Positions 11,456 to 23,850 of a stretch of DNA of 64,000 bases are shown here, in pieces (positions within the stretch are counted from its first letter, which is position 1; the number at the start of each line of letters is the position of its first letter). The DNA comes from Cheiracanthium punctorium (Eukaryota; Arthropoda; Arachnida; Araneae; Cheiracanthiidae). Made by a program: the position numbers and the translations under genes. The notes below the pieces were generated by a model that was not told where the DNA came from, ran no database searches, and worked only from the letters and a program-made list of their open reading frames with translations. The DNA lies in contig JAWZYV010012274.1 of assembly GCA_038373885.1 (NCBI GenBank), positions 1,302,001 to 1,366,000 of the forward strand, given 5' to 3'.

Positions 11456-12440
11456 TAACTAATAAGTAAAACACAATATATACTGCAAATATGACATACC
11501 TCGCATTAAAAATAACAGCAGAAGCAAGAATTAAAACCACAAGTAGAAAAAAAATGATAATAATAAAAAGAAGCTGAGCCAAATAAAGTACAATAAACAA
11601 TGTGATAGAGCGGAACGGAAATTATAACCACTTGCACCATCGTCAGGAGCCACAACCAGTGGATTATAATTAAAAACAAACAAAATAGTATGGTTTCGGT
11701 TGTGTGGCATATCAAAAGAGATATTCACTCCACACGTTCTGGGCTCTACCCTACTATAAATAAGGAAAAAAAGAAAACAAAAGGATATCAAAATAATAGA
11801 AATAGCACTGAAAATTCGACATACCAATCTGGATTGGTAGCGAACACATGGAAGGCGAGCATCAATTGTTCCAAAGTAAAATTGTAGTAGAGAACATCGG
11901 TGTTGCCACAAAATAAAAGTGTAACAGTGGAAAGAGGAATATAAAGGTGTTGCCAAATACTAAAGGGTAATATTATTATACTGTGTTAGTAACCAGGTAT
12001 ATTAATAAAATTAAAGATATATAGAATAATGATGAATTTAAAATTATTGAGAGAGAGAGAATAAAATAGATGGCATGGCCAATAAATATAACATATTGTA
12101 TTTACAACTATAATTATTATTAATAGTATCAAAGTACAAATAAGAAGTTGTTTATATCATAAAATTAATAATGAAAGAAAAAATATTTTTATTTTATAAA
12201 ATTAAAAGTAGGATAGAATAATCACATTATAGGAACCTCAATTTCTTTTTGGTCTACATCACCACACATATATATATATATGCATGCATATACACATCCA
12301 GATGTGTTTTTATACATATTACTCTTTTTTTACATAATTTAAGAAGAAGCTTCCTCCGCCCGACCCATCCATCCACAATTACAACCTCAAAACCAAAACC
12401 CCACCCATCCTCCAGTAAATTAACAAAGACAATAGACACA
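11456..12440. other. AT-rich region, no recognised gene
   Basis: Minus-strand frames at 11244-11956 are low-complexity hydrophobic translations of T-rich DNA and overlap in several frames, so they are rejected as genes. A (TA)n run lies near 12265-12295. Confidence 0.5.
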
Positions 12441-12446
12441 TTACCT

Positions 12447-13720
12447 TCAAGAATTGTATATAATAGAATTTAGGAACTTAGCAGGACAGTTATATTGTCT
12501 AGCTGACAGAAAAAGTGATTTAAAAAGAGACTTTAAAATCTTCAGAACAGAGAACTTGATTCTACAGCAGTGATCATAGATGATATTGCGGAATACAGAT
12601 TTCTGTAAGCAGGAGGAAAAATGAGTAAAGCTATTTACTTTAAAGTTAAAATCTTTTCTCTTATCATATATATTGAAACTAAGGTTATTTATAGGAGTGA
12701 TAGAGGAACTTAGATCTAAAAAACTAACAGAATTGTTAAGCATATCATTTTTAATTAATTCCAGAGCAGAAGGATATTTTATTGGGAAGATAATGTTATT
12801 ATTATTAGTAGTATTTACTAGTAAGATATCATCTATATATCGTTTAAGTATGATATGTGTATTAATGTATTCTTTCGCATTGTAATATAAGTATGGATCT
12901 GCAAGGTAACTGAATGCTGAACCACCTTGTGTTATACCATGATTTTGCAGATATATTTTATTGTTATGTAGAATATAATTATTATAGATAATAAATTTAG
13001 AAAGACAATTGAAATAAGTTACATCAACTTGGGATGGAAGCATAATATTTCTAACACAAGTTTCAAATAATTCATCAATTACATTGTAAAGGTCGTCAAG
13101 AGGAATATTGTTAAATAAATCTTTAAAATCATATGTATATAAAGAGGTAATATTACTAATATTACATATTGTATTGCATAGATCATAACTATTTCCTATA
13201 AAAGATAGAGTAATCATTACGTTTTATATAATACTCATGCATAACAGACAATATCTTTAATAGAAGTTTACTTGCTACATTACTATGTGTATTACATCCT
13301 ATTGTAACTGTTGGAAACTTTAAAGGAGATTTGTGAAATTTAGTTATTAGTACATTGTAAGGATAGTGTAGATTGTTATGTTGTAGGTTGAGAAGTTTGT
13401 AGAAAGCCCAAATTTTTTTTATTGCAGACTACAGTAGAAAGATTAGTAGAGGAATAAATACTGTTATTTACAATTGAAGAGGCTAACAAAGTGTGGTATA
13501 ACTGTTTACATATGAAAGCATAATTATTGGAAGATTTATCTACATAAGTAATTATGAAATGCTGCTTTATAAAGTCTATTTGAGTATGAAAATGACTATT
13601 GACAGGAGATCTGAATTTTACATATCTAGCAATATTGTGCTTAAAGATTGAAAGTACTTTCACTTTCCAAGTAGTGAAGGCTTCAAAAGGAAAGTTGTAT
13701 TTTAAGGCATGTAGTAATCT
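12447..13720 (-). pseudogene. Penelope-like retroelement reverse transcriptase (frameshifted)
   Basis: On the minus strand the sequence runs from a segment reading LKYNFPFEAFTTWK (about 13715) through ITYVDKSSNNYAFICKQ, then VLITKFHKSPLKF and VTIGCNTHSNVASK, and after a frameshift near 13200 to YTYDFKDLFNNIPL, GITQGGSAF, the catalytic YIDDIL box, and SFLDLSSSI with YDKRKDFNF to a stop at 12447. The order matches reverse transcriptase motifs 1 to 7. The DKSSNN block and the short thumb resemble Penelope-like elements rather than LINE or LTR polymerases. Two frameshifts (near 13380 and 13200) disable it. A GIY-YIG endonuclease is not visible downstream, which would fit a clade that carries it at the N-terminus or simple truncation. 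The 5' side is cut at about 13725, where a Tigger derivative begins. Confidence 0.75.
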
Positions 13721-13729
13721 AAATCATAT

Positions 13730-14486
13730 GTAAAAGCGGCCACCCCTCTAAATGGCCTATTTTTTATGGCATGGATTTTTTGGCTCATACACCTAAAGTT
13801 AAAATAACTTCTATCAGCGGCCAGCCAACCCCCTCTAAATGGCCACCAAGTGGAATTGCCCATCTCATTTTTTGGGAAATTCTACTCATTCAAAGCTTTA
13901 ATTGTGAGCAGAAAAACTCAAGGTCAGGAGTCTGGCGAAGGTAAGTGTATTTTAAATTCTTTTAATCAAATCTAAAATTAATTTGAGGTTGATTTAAATT
14001 AACTAAACAGTATATTTGTGTACATAAACATTTTTACAAATGAATTTTTGTGCCTTCCAGGTGCTAATTTCGTCCCTGACAAGGAAGTTCCCAATGTTTG
14101 TAATTGCGAGCAAGCTCAACTTTCAACACAAGCGACTTTAGGGAAAATCAATGATATTATCAAAATTCTGAAGCATTTACAAACGAATCGGTTAGAGATC
14201 TACTTTTAAAAGTAAAAAAAGAACTTGAAAAAATGGCTGTTTCAGAGAAAAGTAAAAACTTAGAACCGACATAAATTGTATCCTTTTTCAAAAAATGTAA
14301 AGAAGCATTAAATAAAGTACTATTTTCTCTTTAGATAAGTTTTAAATTTCATTTTAAATAAGGAACATGTGTCAGACTTGTTTATGTTACGCATTATAGC
14401 AATTATCTTATAATAGCAAATAAAACCCTTCAAAGTGGCCAAATATTCACGGTACGGTGGAGTGGCCGCTCAGAGAGGTTTCACCA
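13730..14486 (+). mobile_element. Tigger-type derivative retaining a C-terminal coding segment
   Basis: The right end (inverse TGGTGAAACCTCTCTGAGCG, then GCCACTCCACC) next to TA and the left GCGGCCACCCCTCTAAATGG resemble each other through the GCGGCCAC core; the outer left end is eroded. Inside, plus-strand sequence at 14060-14330 reads like a Tigger tail: QAQLSTQATLGKINDIIKIL, HLQTNESVRDLLLKVKK after a frameshift, and SFFKKCKEALNK near the end. The DNA-binding and catalytic domains are absent. It abuts the truncated Penelope-like sequence and may have inserted into it. Confidence 0.6.
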
Positions 14487-14489
14487 TAT

Positions 14490-16284
14490 ATATAGTACAA
14501 CATACTTATAGGATACAAATTTAGAAATTAATAAGCTAATAATTATTAAGGAGCACAACTTATTTGTTAGCATAATTGTTGTTTTTTAATATAACTATTG
14601 GATTTTTTATATAATTAATTTTTAATTATATTATTATTTTAAATATAATTAATTTAATTAGGTATTTAGTTTAATGCAAAATGAAAATGTACAACATAAT
14701 TAGTTCACATTTCGTCTTCTTTCTTTTAAGGATTAATTTTTGACGTTTAAACCAGTTTTCAAAGCTTGTCATGTTAAAAACCCAACCCTGAAAAAACACT
14801 CTGCCAACTCCTTCCGAAACAAGAAATTCTCCACCAAACACACCATAAATTTCTCAAGACAACATTCCTATAAGACGTCCTCGACATATTACTAAACGTC
14901 AAGCATGTTATGTAGCTGCACATAACCGTAACCTAATGCAGAAAAGCTTAGGTTTCAAATATTTCAGTTATGGGATATCTATATCTTATATGCATATTTG
15001 CGGACATTCCATTTTTGCAATTTTACAACCTTAGGCAGTAATGCAATAAATATACTTATTAAAGCTAAAATGTTAAGGAAAAAGCATGAACATATTTAGT
15101 GTATTTCTTATTTGCTAAACATTTCTTTTATTGGTAAAATATACTAAAAACAATTAATCCAGGGCGATTTGAAATTACTTTTACAAACTTTTAGGGTGTG
15201 TAGGATACACCAAGACAGTTTAGTACTATATAGCAGCGGGCTTGGAAACATCGGCTTCATGTACCTGTCAATAGTCACTTGGGTAGAAGTGTGAATCTAA
15301 TTTTTTAACCAAGTTTCATAAATAATGGGCTTTCCTCCGACAATTTTATGAATGTAATGAAAGAAAAAATTCTGAAATTAATGATTTTTATTATCAGCAA
15401 TCAGTGAAAAATGGATTAGTATTTCGAATCACCCTGTATATTGCACATGTGAAAAGAAATTAAAAAAATTTATGTAGTATGCCCCAAAATAAGTTTTAAA
15501 AAATGTTAAGTTCATTTTGCATTTGCTTTCTTAAACATATTTTTTTTCACTGACAAATATTCTTTGTTTCAATTTTTACTTTAACTTTTGTAGCATCCTT
15601 TTCATTCATATCTGAAACTGCCCTTTTCAATGAAGTTAAGAAAAAGATAACCTAACAGGGGGCCTTTGTTTTTGCAATGGATATTTCTTTTGGAAGTGCT
15701 GTATCTTAACATTTTATTATTTGCTGGCAGAAAAAAAAGCATCCAATGTTTATAAAAACAAAATCTATGGATGGAACACTATATTACTTGATGTTGTTTG
15801 AGGCTTCTACATTTTTTTGCTCTTTTATTATTTGCAAGGATTAATTTAGCAGCTGGTGCTAAGCTTGTTCATAATTTTGGCGACTTGGTGGTAGAGTTCT
15901 GTGCTGCCGTCGCTGTGGAAGTCTAGGCCGATGCGCCGCCAAATAATGCTGATTTTACACCACGACGTACAATCGGCTTCAAAACTTTTTAAAAAATTGT
16001 ACCTAACCTTTCAACTGCTTATTTTTATTTTTTATTTTTTGCATACTTCTTAACAATAGTTACTTCTAAAGATGTAATTTAAATTTTTTGAGTCAACAGC
16101 ATAATTTGATTGCATTATACCTTAAAAGAACATTATACAGGGATGAGATTGACAAAAAAGAAAAAAGTCTGAAAGAATGTGCAAACAACATTTGAGCAAT
16201 AATGCTTATGGATTTCAAGTTTAATAAATATTGTAAATGCTACTGATATTAAGTCTATCCTACTTATATACAATTTTGACGATG

Positions 16285-16326
<42 letters not shown>

Positions 16327-16550
16327 AAAATTTTTGAAAAACTGAAAAGTCTGAAAATCAGACAGAAGTCTGAAGAATCTCATCTCTGATTATAGGTTTG
16401 GAATGGTTTATGAGAAGGTTTTAGAGAAGAAAAAAAATGCTTAAAAGCAAATATAAACAATATAAGTCTATCCGTTTTTGATAGAATCTATTGTTTCAGT
16501 TTTGCAGTAGAAATATTTGCACAACTGAAGTGCACAACAACGGCAAGCTC
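14490..16550. other. Intergenic or intronic DNA with a mariner-like end and a long A tract
   Basis: An isolated TTTCGAATCACCCTGTATA at about 15422-15440 resembles the right terminus of a Tc1/mariner-type element; no matching left end was found. An A34 tract lies at about 16287-16321. A short GC-richer patch (15880-15960) is unexplained. I see no gene. Confidence 0.4.
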
Positions 16551-16561
16551 ATACCCTGGAG

Positions 16562-16720
16562 CTCCACCAGTGGCTGAGGGCATAGTGCTCTGAACTGGGA
16601 GACGGAAGGTGCCTGGTTCAAAATCAAGTCGCGTCCACCGACCTAACCATTTGTAGTTTTCCGTGGTTTCGTCTGAAACTTAGAGTACATACGGATTAGG
16701 ACCCCTCCGAAAGACCCCAC
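16562..16720 (+). mobile_element. tRNA-derived SINE copy
   Basis: A polymerase III type-2 promoter is visible: box A-like TGGCTGAGGGC at 16571-16581 and box B-like GGTTCAAAATC at 16615-16625. The body downstream (CGACCTAACC, TTTTCCGTGGTTTC, GGATTAGGACCCCT) matches the minus-strand copy at 63668-63890. The shared body with different heads makes this a dispersed SINE rather than a tRNA gene. Confidence 0.7.
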
Positions 16721-17084
16721 TAGATATGAGTTTGGACTCATTTTTTAAAGCCGATTTGGAGGACTTTTAATTCAAGCTCGCCCGAGCTACATTATTTAAG
16801 TCAGAGCTGAGCCTGAAATTTCAGTTAATAGATAAAATTAGTTAATAGATTCAGTTAATAGAAAGTGTTAATTACTTCATTGATAGAATATCATGAATTT
16901 TGCCATTTGTGCAAATTAAAGACAAATATAATTGAGCCCACCCGAACACGATCGTGATCTCTACACCCCACCCCTTGGTGTAGAGCCCACGTTTAGATAA
17001 TTGGCCGTAATCGCACATCATACTCAAGACTAGTATTCATAAAAATTCTAGTCTTAAAAATCTCATGTTAGTGCCAATTTATGC

Positions 17085-17335
17085 ATATATGCGTGTGTGT
17101 GTGTGTGTGCACGCATACACCTATTTTAATTATGCTCTTTTCAAAACTTTTCCCACGCTGCAACGTACTGCCGGGTTTCTGAGGTTGTTACGCTGCCGTT
17201 GCGAATTTCCGTGCGCCGCAGACATCTACTTGGTGGTTGGGAGATGTGAGTATCGAGTCCTTGTGGTATATGGAAGAAAACACTTATTGAGTTCGAATAT
17301 GTCGCATAACTGTGATGTAGAAGCATTATAACATT
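17085..17335. other. (GT)n tract and GC-richer patch
   Basis: A (GT)n run near 17090-17109 precedes a patch of higher GC (17150-17250, including GCCGTTGCGAATTTCCGTGC). A plus-strand frame of 88 codons crosses it but has no domain, and the antisense frame is open too. It may be a promoter-like or element-derived fragment. Confidence 0.3.
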
Positions 17336-17339
17336 ATGG

Positions 17340-18570
17340 CAATCAAAAATAGAAAGTGTGTTTGAAATCGCAGAAAAACAGCAAAGTATATTTATATTCA
17401 GTTTTATAGGTTCTAAGTGAGTTTGTTGATAGCACAGTCATTTAAATTTTGCATGATTATCAATGTACAATGGAATGAACATAGTATTACATTTTATAGT
17501 TTGAAATTAAGTATGTAGCTAATTCAAAGTCTTTACTTTCCCATGATATTTAACAATGTTTTGTGGACAAAGTGTGCAATATTGCAACTTCTGCTATCAA
17601 AAGAGAATAAATTTTTAACATAAATATTGTTACAAAACCAGGAACTTTTTTATGGTATGTAGAAAGATGGAGTTAATTATTTTACTGGTTGCTACAGACA
17701 ATAAAAATTTTATAAAAATGCTAGAATAGAATATTAAATAAAGATGAGTGTCAAAAGCATGAAAAAAAGAACAGAATAGTTGAGATAACATGTAATGTCA
17801 ACAAGCTGCTTTTATTTAAAGTGCATTTCTCAGTTATGGGGTAGAGCTTATGGTGATGATTATGCATAATTATCTAGGGCCATACAGGAGGTAGACAAGA
17901 AATATAAGAAGATGATGCAATATATCCAATTTTGCATTGCAATTTACAGCAAATAACACCGATATCACTCCGTTCAACAGATTAGAATTTTTATTGAAGA
18001 ACAGAAAATTCTTACAAAGTCATTGGATGACAAGGGGGTGGGGATGGACTGCAAATTTGCTCTTGATTAGATGCTAATCTGGAGCTCAAGTGACAGTCTT
18101 TTTGGAGCGAAGCAGTTAGAGCTAGCCTACAAGTGCGATGATGTAGCACTAACAAATTACACCAACAAATAAAAAAAAGGTGCACACATCTGGAGCAGTT
18201 AAGAATAAATCAAAGTATTAATTTTAAAAGTCCAAACAATTAGGCACAGAAATTTAAAAAGGTTACCAAAACATGTCGATGAAGAAAATCACAAATATCC
18301 AAGCATGAGAAATTACTGGCTTTAGCAAAAATTGACAGCCTCTCTGAAAGTTGCAGCTGCAATACTGAAATACCTAGTAATGGATTGAATAAGAATCAGC
18401 AAATCTGCGGTGATAAACCACAAAGAACCGAAATGCTTTGAGCAGATGTAGGGGCTGTATATAAAATGCACCGTGTAAAATATAGGACAGGGGTTATATA
18501 CAAGTGCCGAAGAAACAATATGTAATCACAACACCACAGGGCTAGCATTGTATATTAAGGCAAAGTCACT
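17340..18570. other. Non-coding AT-rich stretch
   Basis: No open frame of interest, RNA gene or inverted termini seen. Confidence 0.5.
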
Positions 18571-18576
18571 GAAGCA

Positions 18577-18752
18577 CTATCTGCTTATGGAAGGTGCCTC
18601 GGGCAAAGGACTTTTTGAGGGATTGTAAGTGCATTCAAGTTACACCTGGAGAAAACTACCCAGAACTCCAGACCAAATGGACCCAAACTCAGGACCTTCA
18701 CACTTCAGCCATCTACCAGGTTCAGCCTATCCACTCGGTCATGGAGGTACGG
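18577..18752 (-). mobile_element. tRNA-derived SINE copy
   Basis: Read on the minus strand it has TGACCGAGTGG-like box A, then GAAGTGTGAAGGTCCTGAGT before the box B position, and the family body GGTCTGGAGTT with TAGTTTTCTCCAGGTGTAAC. This body matches the copies at 61864-62096 and 47366-47583. It lies in the region downstream of host exon 3. Confidence 0.7.
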
Positions 18753-19011
18753 TTAGAGAGCAAAAAAAGTACAACATAATTTTAGAGAAACATCTGTAAA
18801 ACTACAGATTTAATAATAATAATACTAAAAAATCTTAAAATATCACAGAACATTTTTGAATTAAGAAGATTAATTAAAAAGCAGAAATCCATCATTATAC
18901 TGAAAAGTGATACCCCAGCACTTGCGAACATGCAAATCTTTCACAACAGTAAGGCCAGGCCATACATAAACTAAACAGGTATGCATAACAATCATAATAC
19001 TAAAAGAATCT

Positions 19012-19276
19012 TTAGTAAGCTACTGTAGATTTATTGTTCGAAACTCCAAGAAAAGGAGAATTTAGATGCATATTTACCTCAGTAGAAACATCCTTTTCTA
19101 TATCACTTGAAGTTTTCCTTTTTAGGACAATAATCTTTCTTGAAGATTCAGAAGGCTTAACTTCTTTCTGCGGGACATTAGTTTTTATAGAGCTTAGACT
19201 AATAATTCGTCTTTGAGATGCATCAGTTTCGCTTTTAGGTTTTGGCTGATTTGATCTGACTGAGCTCAGTTTTGGT
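19012..19276 (-). CDS. Host gene, exon 3 (unknown Ser/Lys-rich protein)
   Basis: A strong acceptor (tttttctttcag) precedes ACCAAAACTG at 19276. The first base completes the codon left open by the exon ending at 28791 (AA + A = Lys), so the two exons join in frame. The peptide is basic and polar: PKLSSVRSNQPKPKSETDAS, a basic RRIISLSSIK stretch, and KIIVLKRKTSSDIEKDV. Two ends are possible: a GAG|GTAAAT donor after 19078, giving a 199-nt exon with further exons to the left, or read-through to a TAA at 19012. I prefer the donor, because the last 20 codons look less coding. No domain is recognised; the composition suggests a disordered nuclear protein, which is inference. Confidence 0.65.
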
Positions 19277-19279
19277 CTG

Positions 19280-21280
19280 AAAGAAAAATTAGTAAAAATG
19301 TCAAAATGAATTAAAAGTTTTACATATTCTAGTACTGGCACTCATTGTTAATTACAAAATACCATAACTGAGACACTGATTATCACAACTTGAATACTGA
19401 TGGTATTAAAATTTAGTAAATAAGAAGCATGTAGCAGACCTAACACATTTGGTATAGTTAAGGAGAAAATTTTGGTATAGAAATGGACAGATGGAACATC
19501 TTGGCAAGTAAAAAGAGGCAGTTTTTGCAAAAGATTCAATATTGCAAATTTTCTGTCCAATGTATATACACACATTATAGCTTATGCATACAAATAATAA
19601 TAATTTGATGCATAAATTAGTTTTTCAGAACTAATTAACTTTTTACATATCTCTACAAAATCTTTAGAACAATATGTCTCATACTGTGCAATGCTTCCCC
19701 CCCCCCCAATTTTCACAGTATATGGCTTTAAAACATTTCGGCATCATTTGTTTTTGGGCTTTATCATTTTGTTTTCAGAAGAATCAAGTTTACAAAGTCA
19801 AAAATCCTGAGATTTGCTTCTCAAAATCAAAAAGCCCGAGATTTCTTAGGAACATATTTTTAGCATAAAATGCACACATAATCTATATAGACATAATAAT
19901 TTGTTTATTTTCTTCAGTTCCATGCATATCCATATGAACTTAGCAGCATCCTGTTGTTTGAGTTATGTAAATGAATTCAATTTCAAAAATTTGCTAAAGA
20001 AATATATCAGAAAAGATAAAACATCAATCCAAACACATATGCAATAAACTATTCACACCTAAAAATTATACAAAGGTACCTTAAATCTTTTTTTAAAGTA
20101 CCTTTGAAAATGATAAAAATGAATGCTCATTTATGTAATTTAATATTTTAGAATTCAGATGTACATTATTTGAAATCAAATGCTCTCAGGTTGTGGAACC
20201 TCATCCATATTTAAAAAAAAAAAAAAATGATCTTGTGAACTTGATGCAGAAAATTGGCAAAAGTTGCAATTATTGGATAAACTGTTAAAAAGCGTGAGAA
20301 AATGAAGAAAAATCCTGACGCCCAAAACAGGTTAAAAAAGCCTGAGACTCAGGCCAAGTTCTGTCTAATTTAGAGTTTTTGGAAAGTGTATTATGCTTTT
20401 CAAACTTGAGCCTCATCAATTTTCATCAAGGAATATTTCATATTATGTGTGTGTGTGGCCTGGGTACGTTCCCATATATCTTATATTTTTTGTGTGGCTG
20501 TAAGCACTACTATTAAAACACCTAACAGCATCTAAAACATCTAATTTCGAAATACTAATTGAAACAAAAACATTTTTGAGTAAGCGTTCCCATAAACAAT
20601 GATTAAAACTCATTTGGATTCTGAGCTTTATTATGTATGCATTTGCTCTAGTTTAACAGACACTGAACAAAAAACACTTTTAGAAGCAGAAAGTAAAGCT
20701 TCTGGGAAGGAAGTTTGCGAGGGTACAGTTTTTAAAGCTTTGCTGTAGCCATGCGACGTTTGTTTATATTTTTAAAAACCATATTTTGAGTGTTTATATA
20801 ATGTAAACAAACATAAATTATATATGCATGGAATTGTCTCAGTCTGCTCTGTTTAAGGCAGATATTTGAACTTGAGAAATTTTACATCCATGTGCAGATT
20901 ATATGGCTGTTTAAATTTAAAATCAAAATTTAGGATCAGAAAAATTAGCTAATAGTATAAAAAACTCAAATGTTTCTCCATACACTCCATTATATATATT
21001 CTTACAAATTATAAATCTACGAAATTATGAAGTTTTCAAAAAATAAATATTTAAAGATGTTCTTGAAAAATATTTTTTTTATGTGGTTATTGAATAGTTT
21101 CAAAAACAAATTATGTCAGAGACTAGAAAAAAAATCTCTCCCCACCGCCCTAAACTATACTATGCACTAAAGAAAAGAAAAAAAAAAACCAAACACATGG
21201 AAATCGTAATTATTGGCTAAGGAGCCATCTATTTTGCAAAAAAATAACCGACTTAGTCAAAATTTTAAATATAAATGCAA
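19280..21280. other. Intron of the minus-strand host gene
   Basis: AT-rich sequence with a C9 tract near 19698, a long A tract near 20214 and a short (GT)n near 20445. Small open frames have no coding character. No element boundaries recognised. Confidence 0.5.
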
Positions 21281-21283
21281 CTA

Positions 21284-22826
21284 CAGTAAAACCTCAATAA
21301 GTCGTCACCCGCATAAGTCGTCACCCGCATAAGTCGTCATTTTCCTTTGGTCCCGACAAAGTTTCATAGACAATATAAAATCACCCTCCTTTACTCGTCA
21401 CTCAATTTATGTCTACTCCGGATAACTCGACACCCTCAGAAATGGCTAAAAGCATCTTTGTCCTCCATACTGCATGCCATCGTGTTATCTTTTCAGCTCT
21501 GGCCCTCCACTTTAAGAAAGCCAATTGCTAATAATCATTCAAAGCATACTTATCGCAGCAACTCTAACGAGAGTATCAGACTTGTGTGCTTTGCCCCCAT
21601 GCTTCTGCTTATAAATACACATCAAATTAAGCCTGATAAAACTCTGTCATTTAAAGGTGAAAAGTGCATTTCTGGAAAAGTAAGCAAACAATGCCTGACA
21701 CTTCTTCTTGGAGCTAATATGAGTGGAAATGAGAAACTAAAACCCCTTGTAAAAAGCAAAAATCCACGCTGCTTGGGAAATGTTAAATCACTTCCAGTTG
21801 ATTATGAAGCAAATTCAAATGCATGGATGACTACATCGATATGGGAATGACATTTGTAACCTAGATTCTCAGTTTACTCGTCAGAAAAGAAATGTTGTCT
21901 TTATTGTCGATAACTGCACTGCCCACAATGAACCAAAAAATCTAAAATCAATCAAAGTATTTTTTCCCCCTTCAAATGTAACTGCACTTCTTCAGCCATT
22001 AGATCAAGGAATAATTCGTGACTTTAAACAAAAGTACAAAAAAATGCTTGTAATGGATTAGATAAAATCATTGGATGTGAACAAAAAGCTAGAAGTTTCG
22101 GTTTTAGATGTGATTAACTATGTACACAAAAGTTGGAGTTCCGTTCAATCACGAACTGTTTTGAACTTTTTCCGGCATGCAGGGTTCATAGAAAACGAAG
22201 AATCAGACGAAATCCTCATGGAAGACATCAGCAAACCAGAATTAGAGACTTTGCTGGAAATTGTTAATGAGAAAGGGTGCAGCATCAATGATGCTAATGC
22301 ATTTGTCAATATCCATAATGACATAGCAATCTGCTCAGAACTTACTGTGAAAGCCTTGACATCTGAGTTTTTAGTAGAAAAAGAAGAAAGCTCCAACGAG
22401 GATAGCAATGGGAGAATATGAATCAAACCCCACCCATCAAGACAGAAACAACGGAAGCCCTGGAGAAAGTTTGGCAGTACTTAACATCCATTCAAGGTAC
22501 AACAGATGAAGAATTTAAAGCCTTAAGTATATTAGAAAAGAAATTTATTTCCAGTGATCAGCACCTTCATCAATCAACGCTGTTGGATTATTTTAATGTA
22601 CCGAAATAATTAAAAGAAAATTAAATATGGAAATTATAAAGAGCCTCTTTTCTATTCATTCATTTTCATACTTTGATTTCTGAAAAATCTTTTATTTCTC
22701 GCCGAATCCTAAAGCAAATTATGAAAATATTGTTTCGGGCATTTCTTTTCTTTCAAAAATTCCCATTCTGCATAAGTCGTCAAAAATGTTTGGTCCCTTT
22801 AGTGACCACTTAATGAGGTTTTACTG
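21284..22826 (+). mobile_element. Second Tigger/pogo element with complete ends
   Basis: The element is 1,543 bp with TA on each side. CAGTAAAACCTCAATAAGTC at the left pairs with the inverse of the right end (CAGTAAAACCTCATTAAGTG). The left end also shows a tandem copy of ATAAGTCGTCACCCGC. It lies in an intron of the minus-strand host gene, in the opposite orientation. Confidence 0.88.
21380..22609 (+). pseudogene. Tigger transposase pseudogene (N-terminus deleted)
   Basis: Recognisable blocks, in order: PDKTLSFKGEKCISGKVSKQ followed by LTLLLGANMSG and KLKPLV near 21632-21755; SLPVDYEANSNAWMTTSIW to 21847; the second catalytic block IVDNCTAHNEP near 21905; FFPPSNVTALLQPLDQGII with the third catalytic Asp near 21962-22020; then a long helical and acidic tail to 22609 ending STLLDYFNVPK. 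An in-frame TAG near 22060 and a TGA near 22419 interrupt it, and there is a frameshift after 21850. The CENP-B-type DNA-binding domain and the first catalytic Asp region are missing or unrecognisable, so the copy is dead. It is a different Tigger family from the copy at 9.1-11.5 kb. Confidence 0.85.
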
Positions 22827-22829
22827 TAT

Positions 22830-23848
22830 GTAACAAGGTGAATACTCCTAATTGAGTTTGAAAAATATGCATCTTTTCTAGGAAAAAATAATCACCTACA
22901 GGTTTACAAGTTCAGATGCACATACTTAAAATAAATTTATCTATCAAATATTACCAGGACTGATCCTAGACCATCAACTGTGCATGTGCAAATTAAAACT
23001 TTTTTCAAAAACGTTAAGCTTTACTTTTTTTTCTGCTGCCCTTAAATTGGATGCTCATATGCTGTGTACCATCTTGCCCCTTGCTATGATTGGCTCTGAA
23101 TATTGCATACAATTGTTATGTAATAATATTAACATGCATAATACTATGGGGAAGCTGGGGGGGGGGGGAAGAAAAAAAGAGAAAAGAAAAAAAGGAAATC
23201 AAGCATGGGGGGGGGGGGGGGGGAAGAGATTAAATTATAAATGAAGTTAAAAACTTTTCATTAACTTTTTCATTTTTAAAAAACTTTTTCATTACATTTA
23301 CTCATGAATTCTGCAAATATAATAAAATTATATATCATTTATCATGCATAATAAAACAATAATACAATGATGCTAACTGAAGAAATTAAAAAATATATCC
23401 CATATTATTTAAAAATTTCCCCAATAAACTTATAAATGAATACTACAAATAAATATCTAACTCAAATATTTTTACAGAATTCCAGCTCATTTAACAGAGA
23501 ATTTAATACCCTGTTTACATTCTGCAACTCACGCTGTCTTTCTCACTGGCAAAGAAATGCTCGCCATAGGAGGTATTTTACTGCTCCTAAAGGCAGTGAG
23601 GGTTCACATTCAGCTTTACTTCTCTTCTCTTCTCTCGCACCTCCACACATGAGCATTCATTTGTCCTGCCCTCTAAAATACCTTCGAGGGGGATATCAGT
23701 GAGTGGGGATGGTCAAAAGGATGAGCAATGCAATATGTGTGTTTAGACTCTCATTTTTCTTCCTTCTCCTACTTACTGCAGCAGAAATGGGCTGAGTGTA
23801 AAAGAGCCATAAGGAATTAAATTAGAGCATTTGCACACAAATCAAACT
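22830..23848. other. Intronic AT-rich DNA with G tracts
   Basis: G-rich tracts at 23156-23168 and 23206-23223 and generic AT-rich sequence. No gene or element end recognised. Confidence 0.5.
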
Positions 23849-23850
23849 TA

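Noticed and set aside
11244..11956. Overlapping hydrophobic frames resembling membrane proteins
   Set aside because: They are translations of T-rich DNA in three overlapping frames, with no splice context, and part lies inside a Tigger end.
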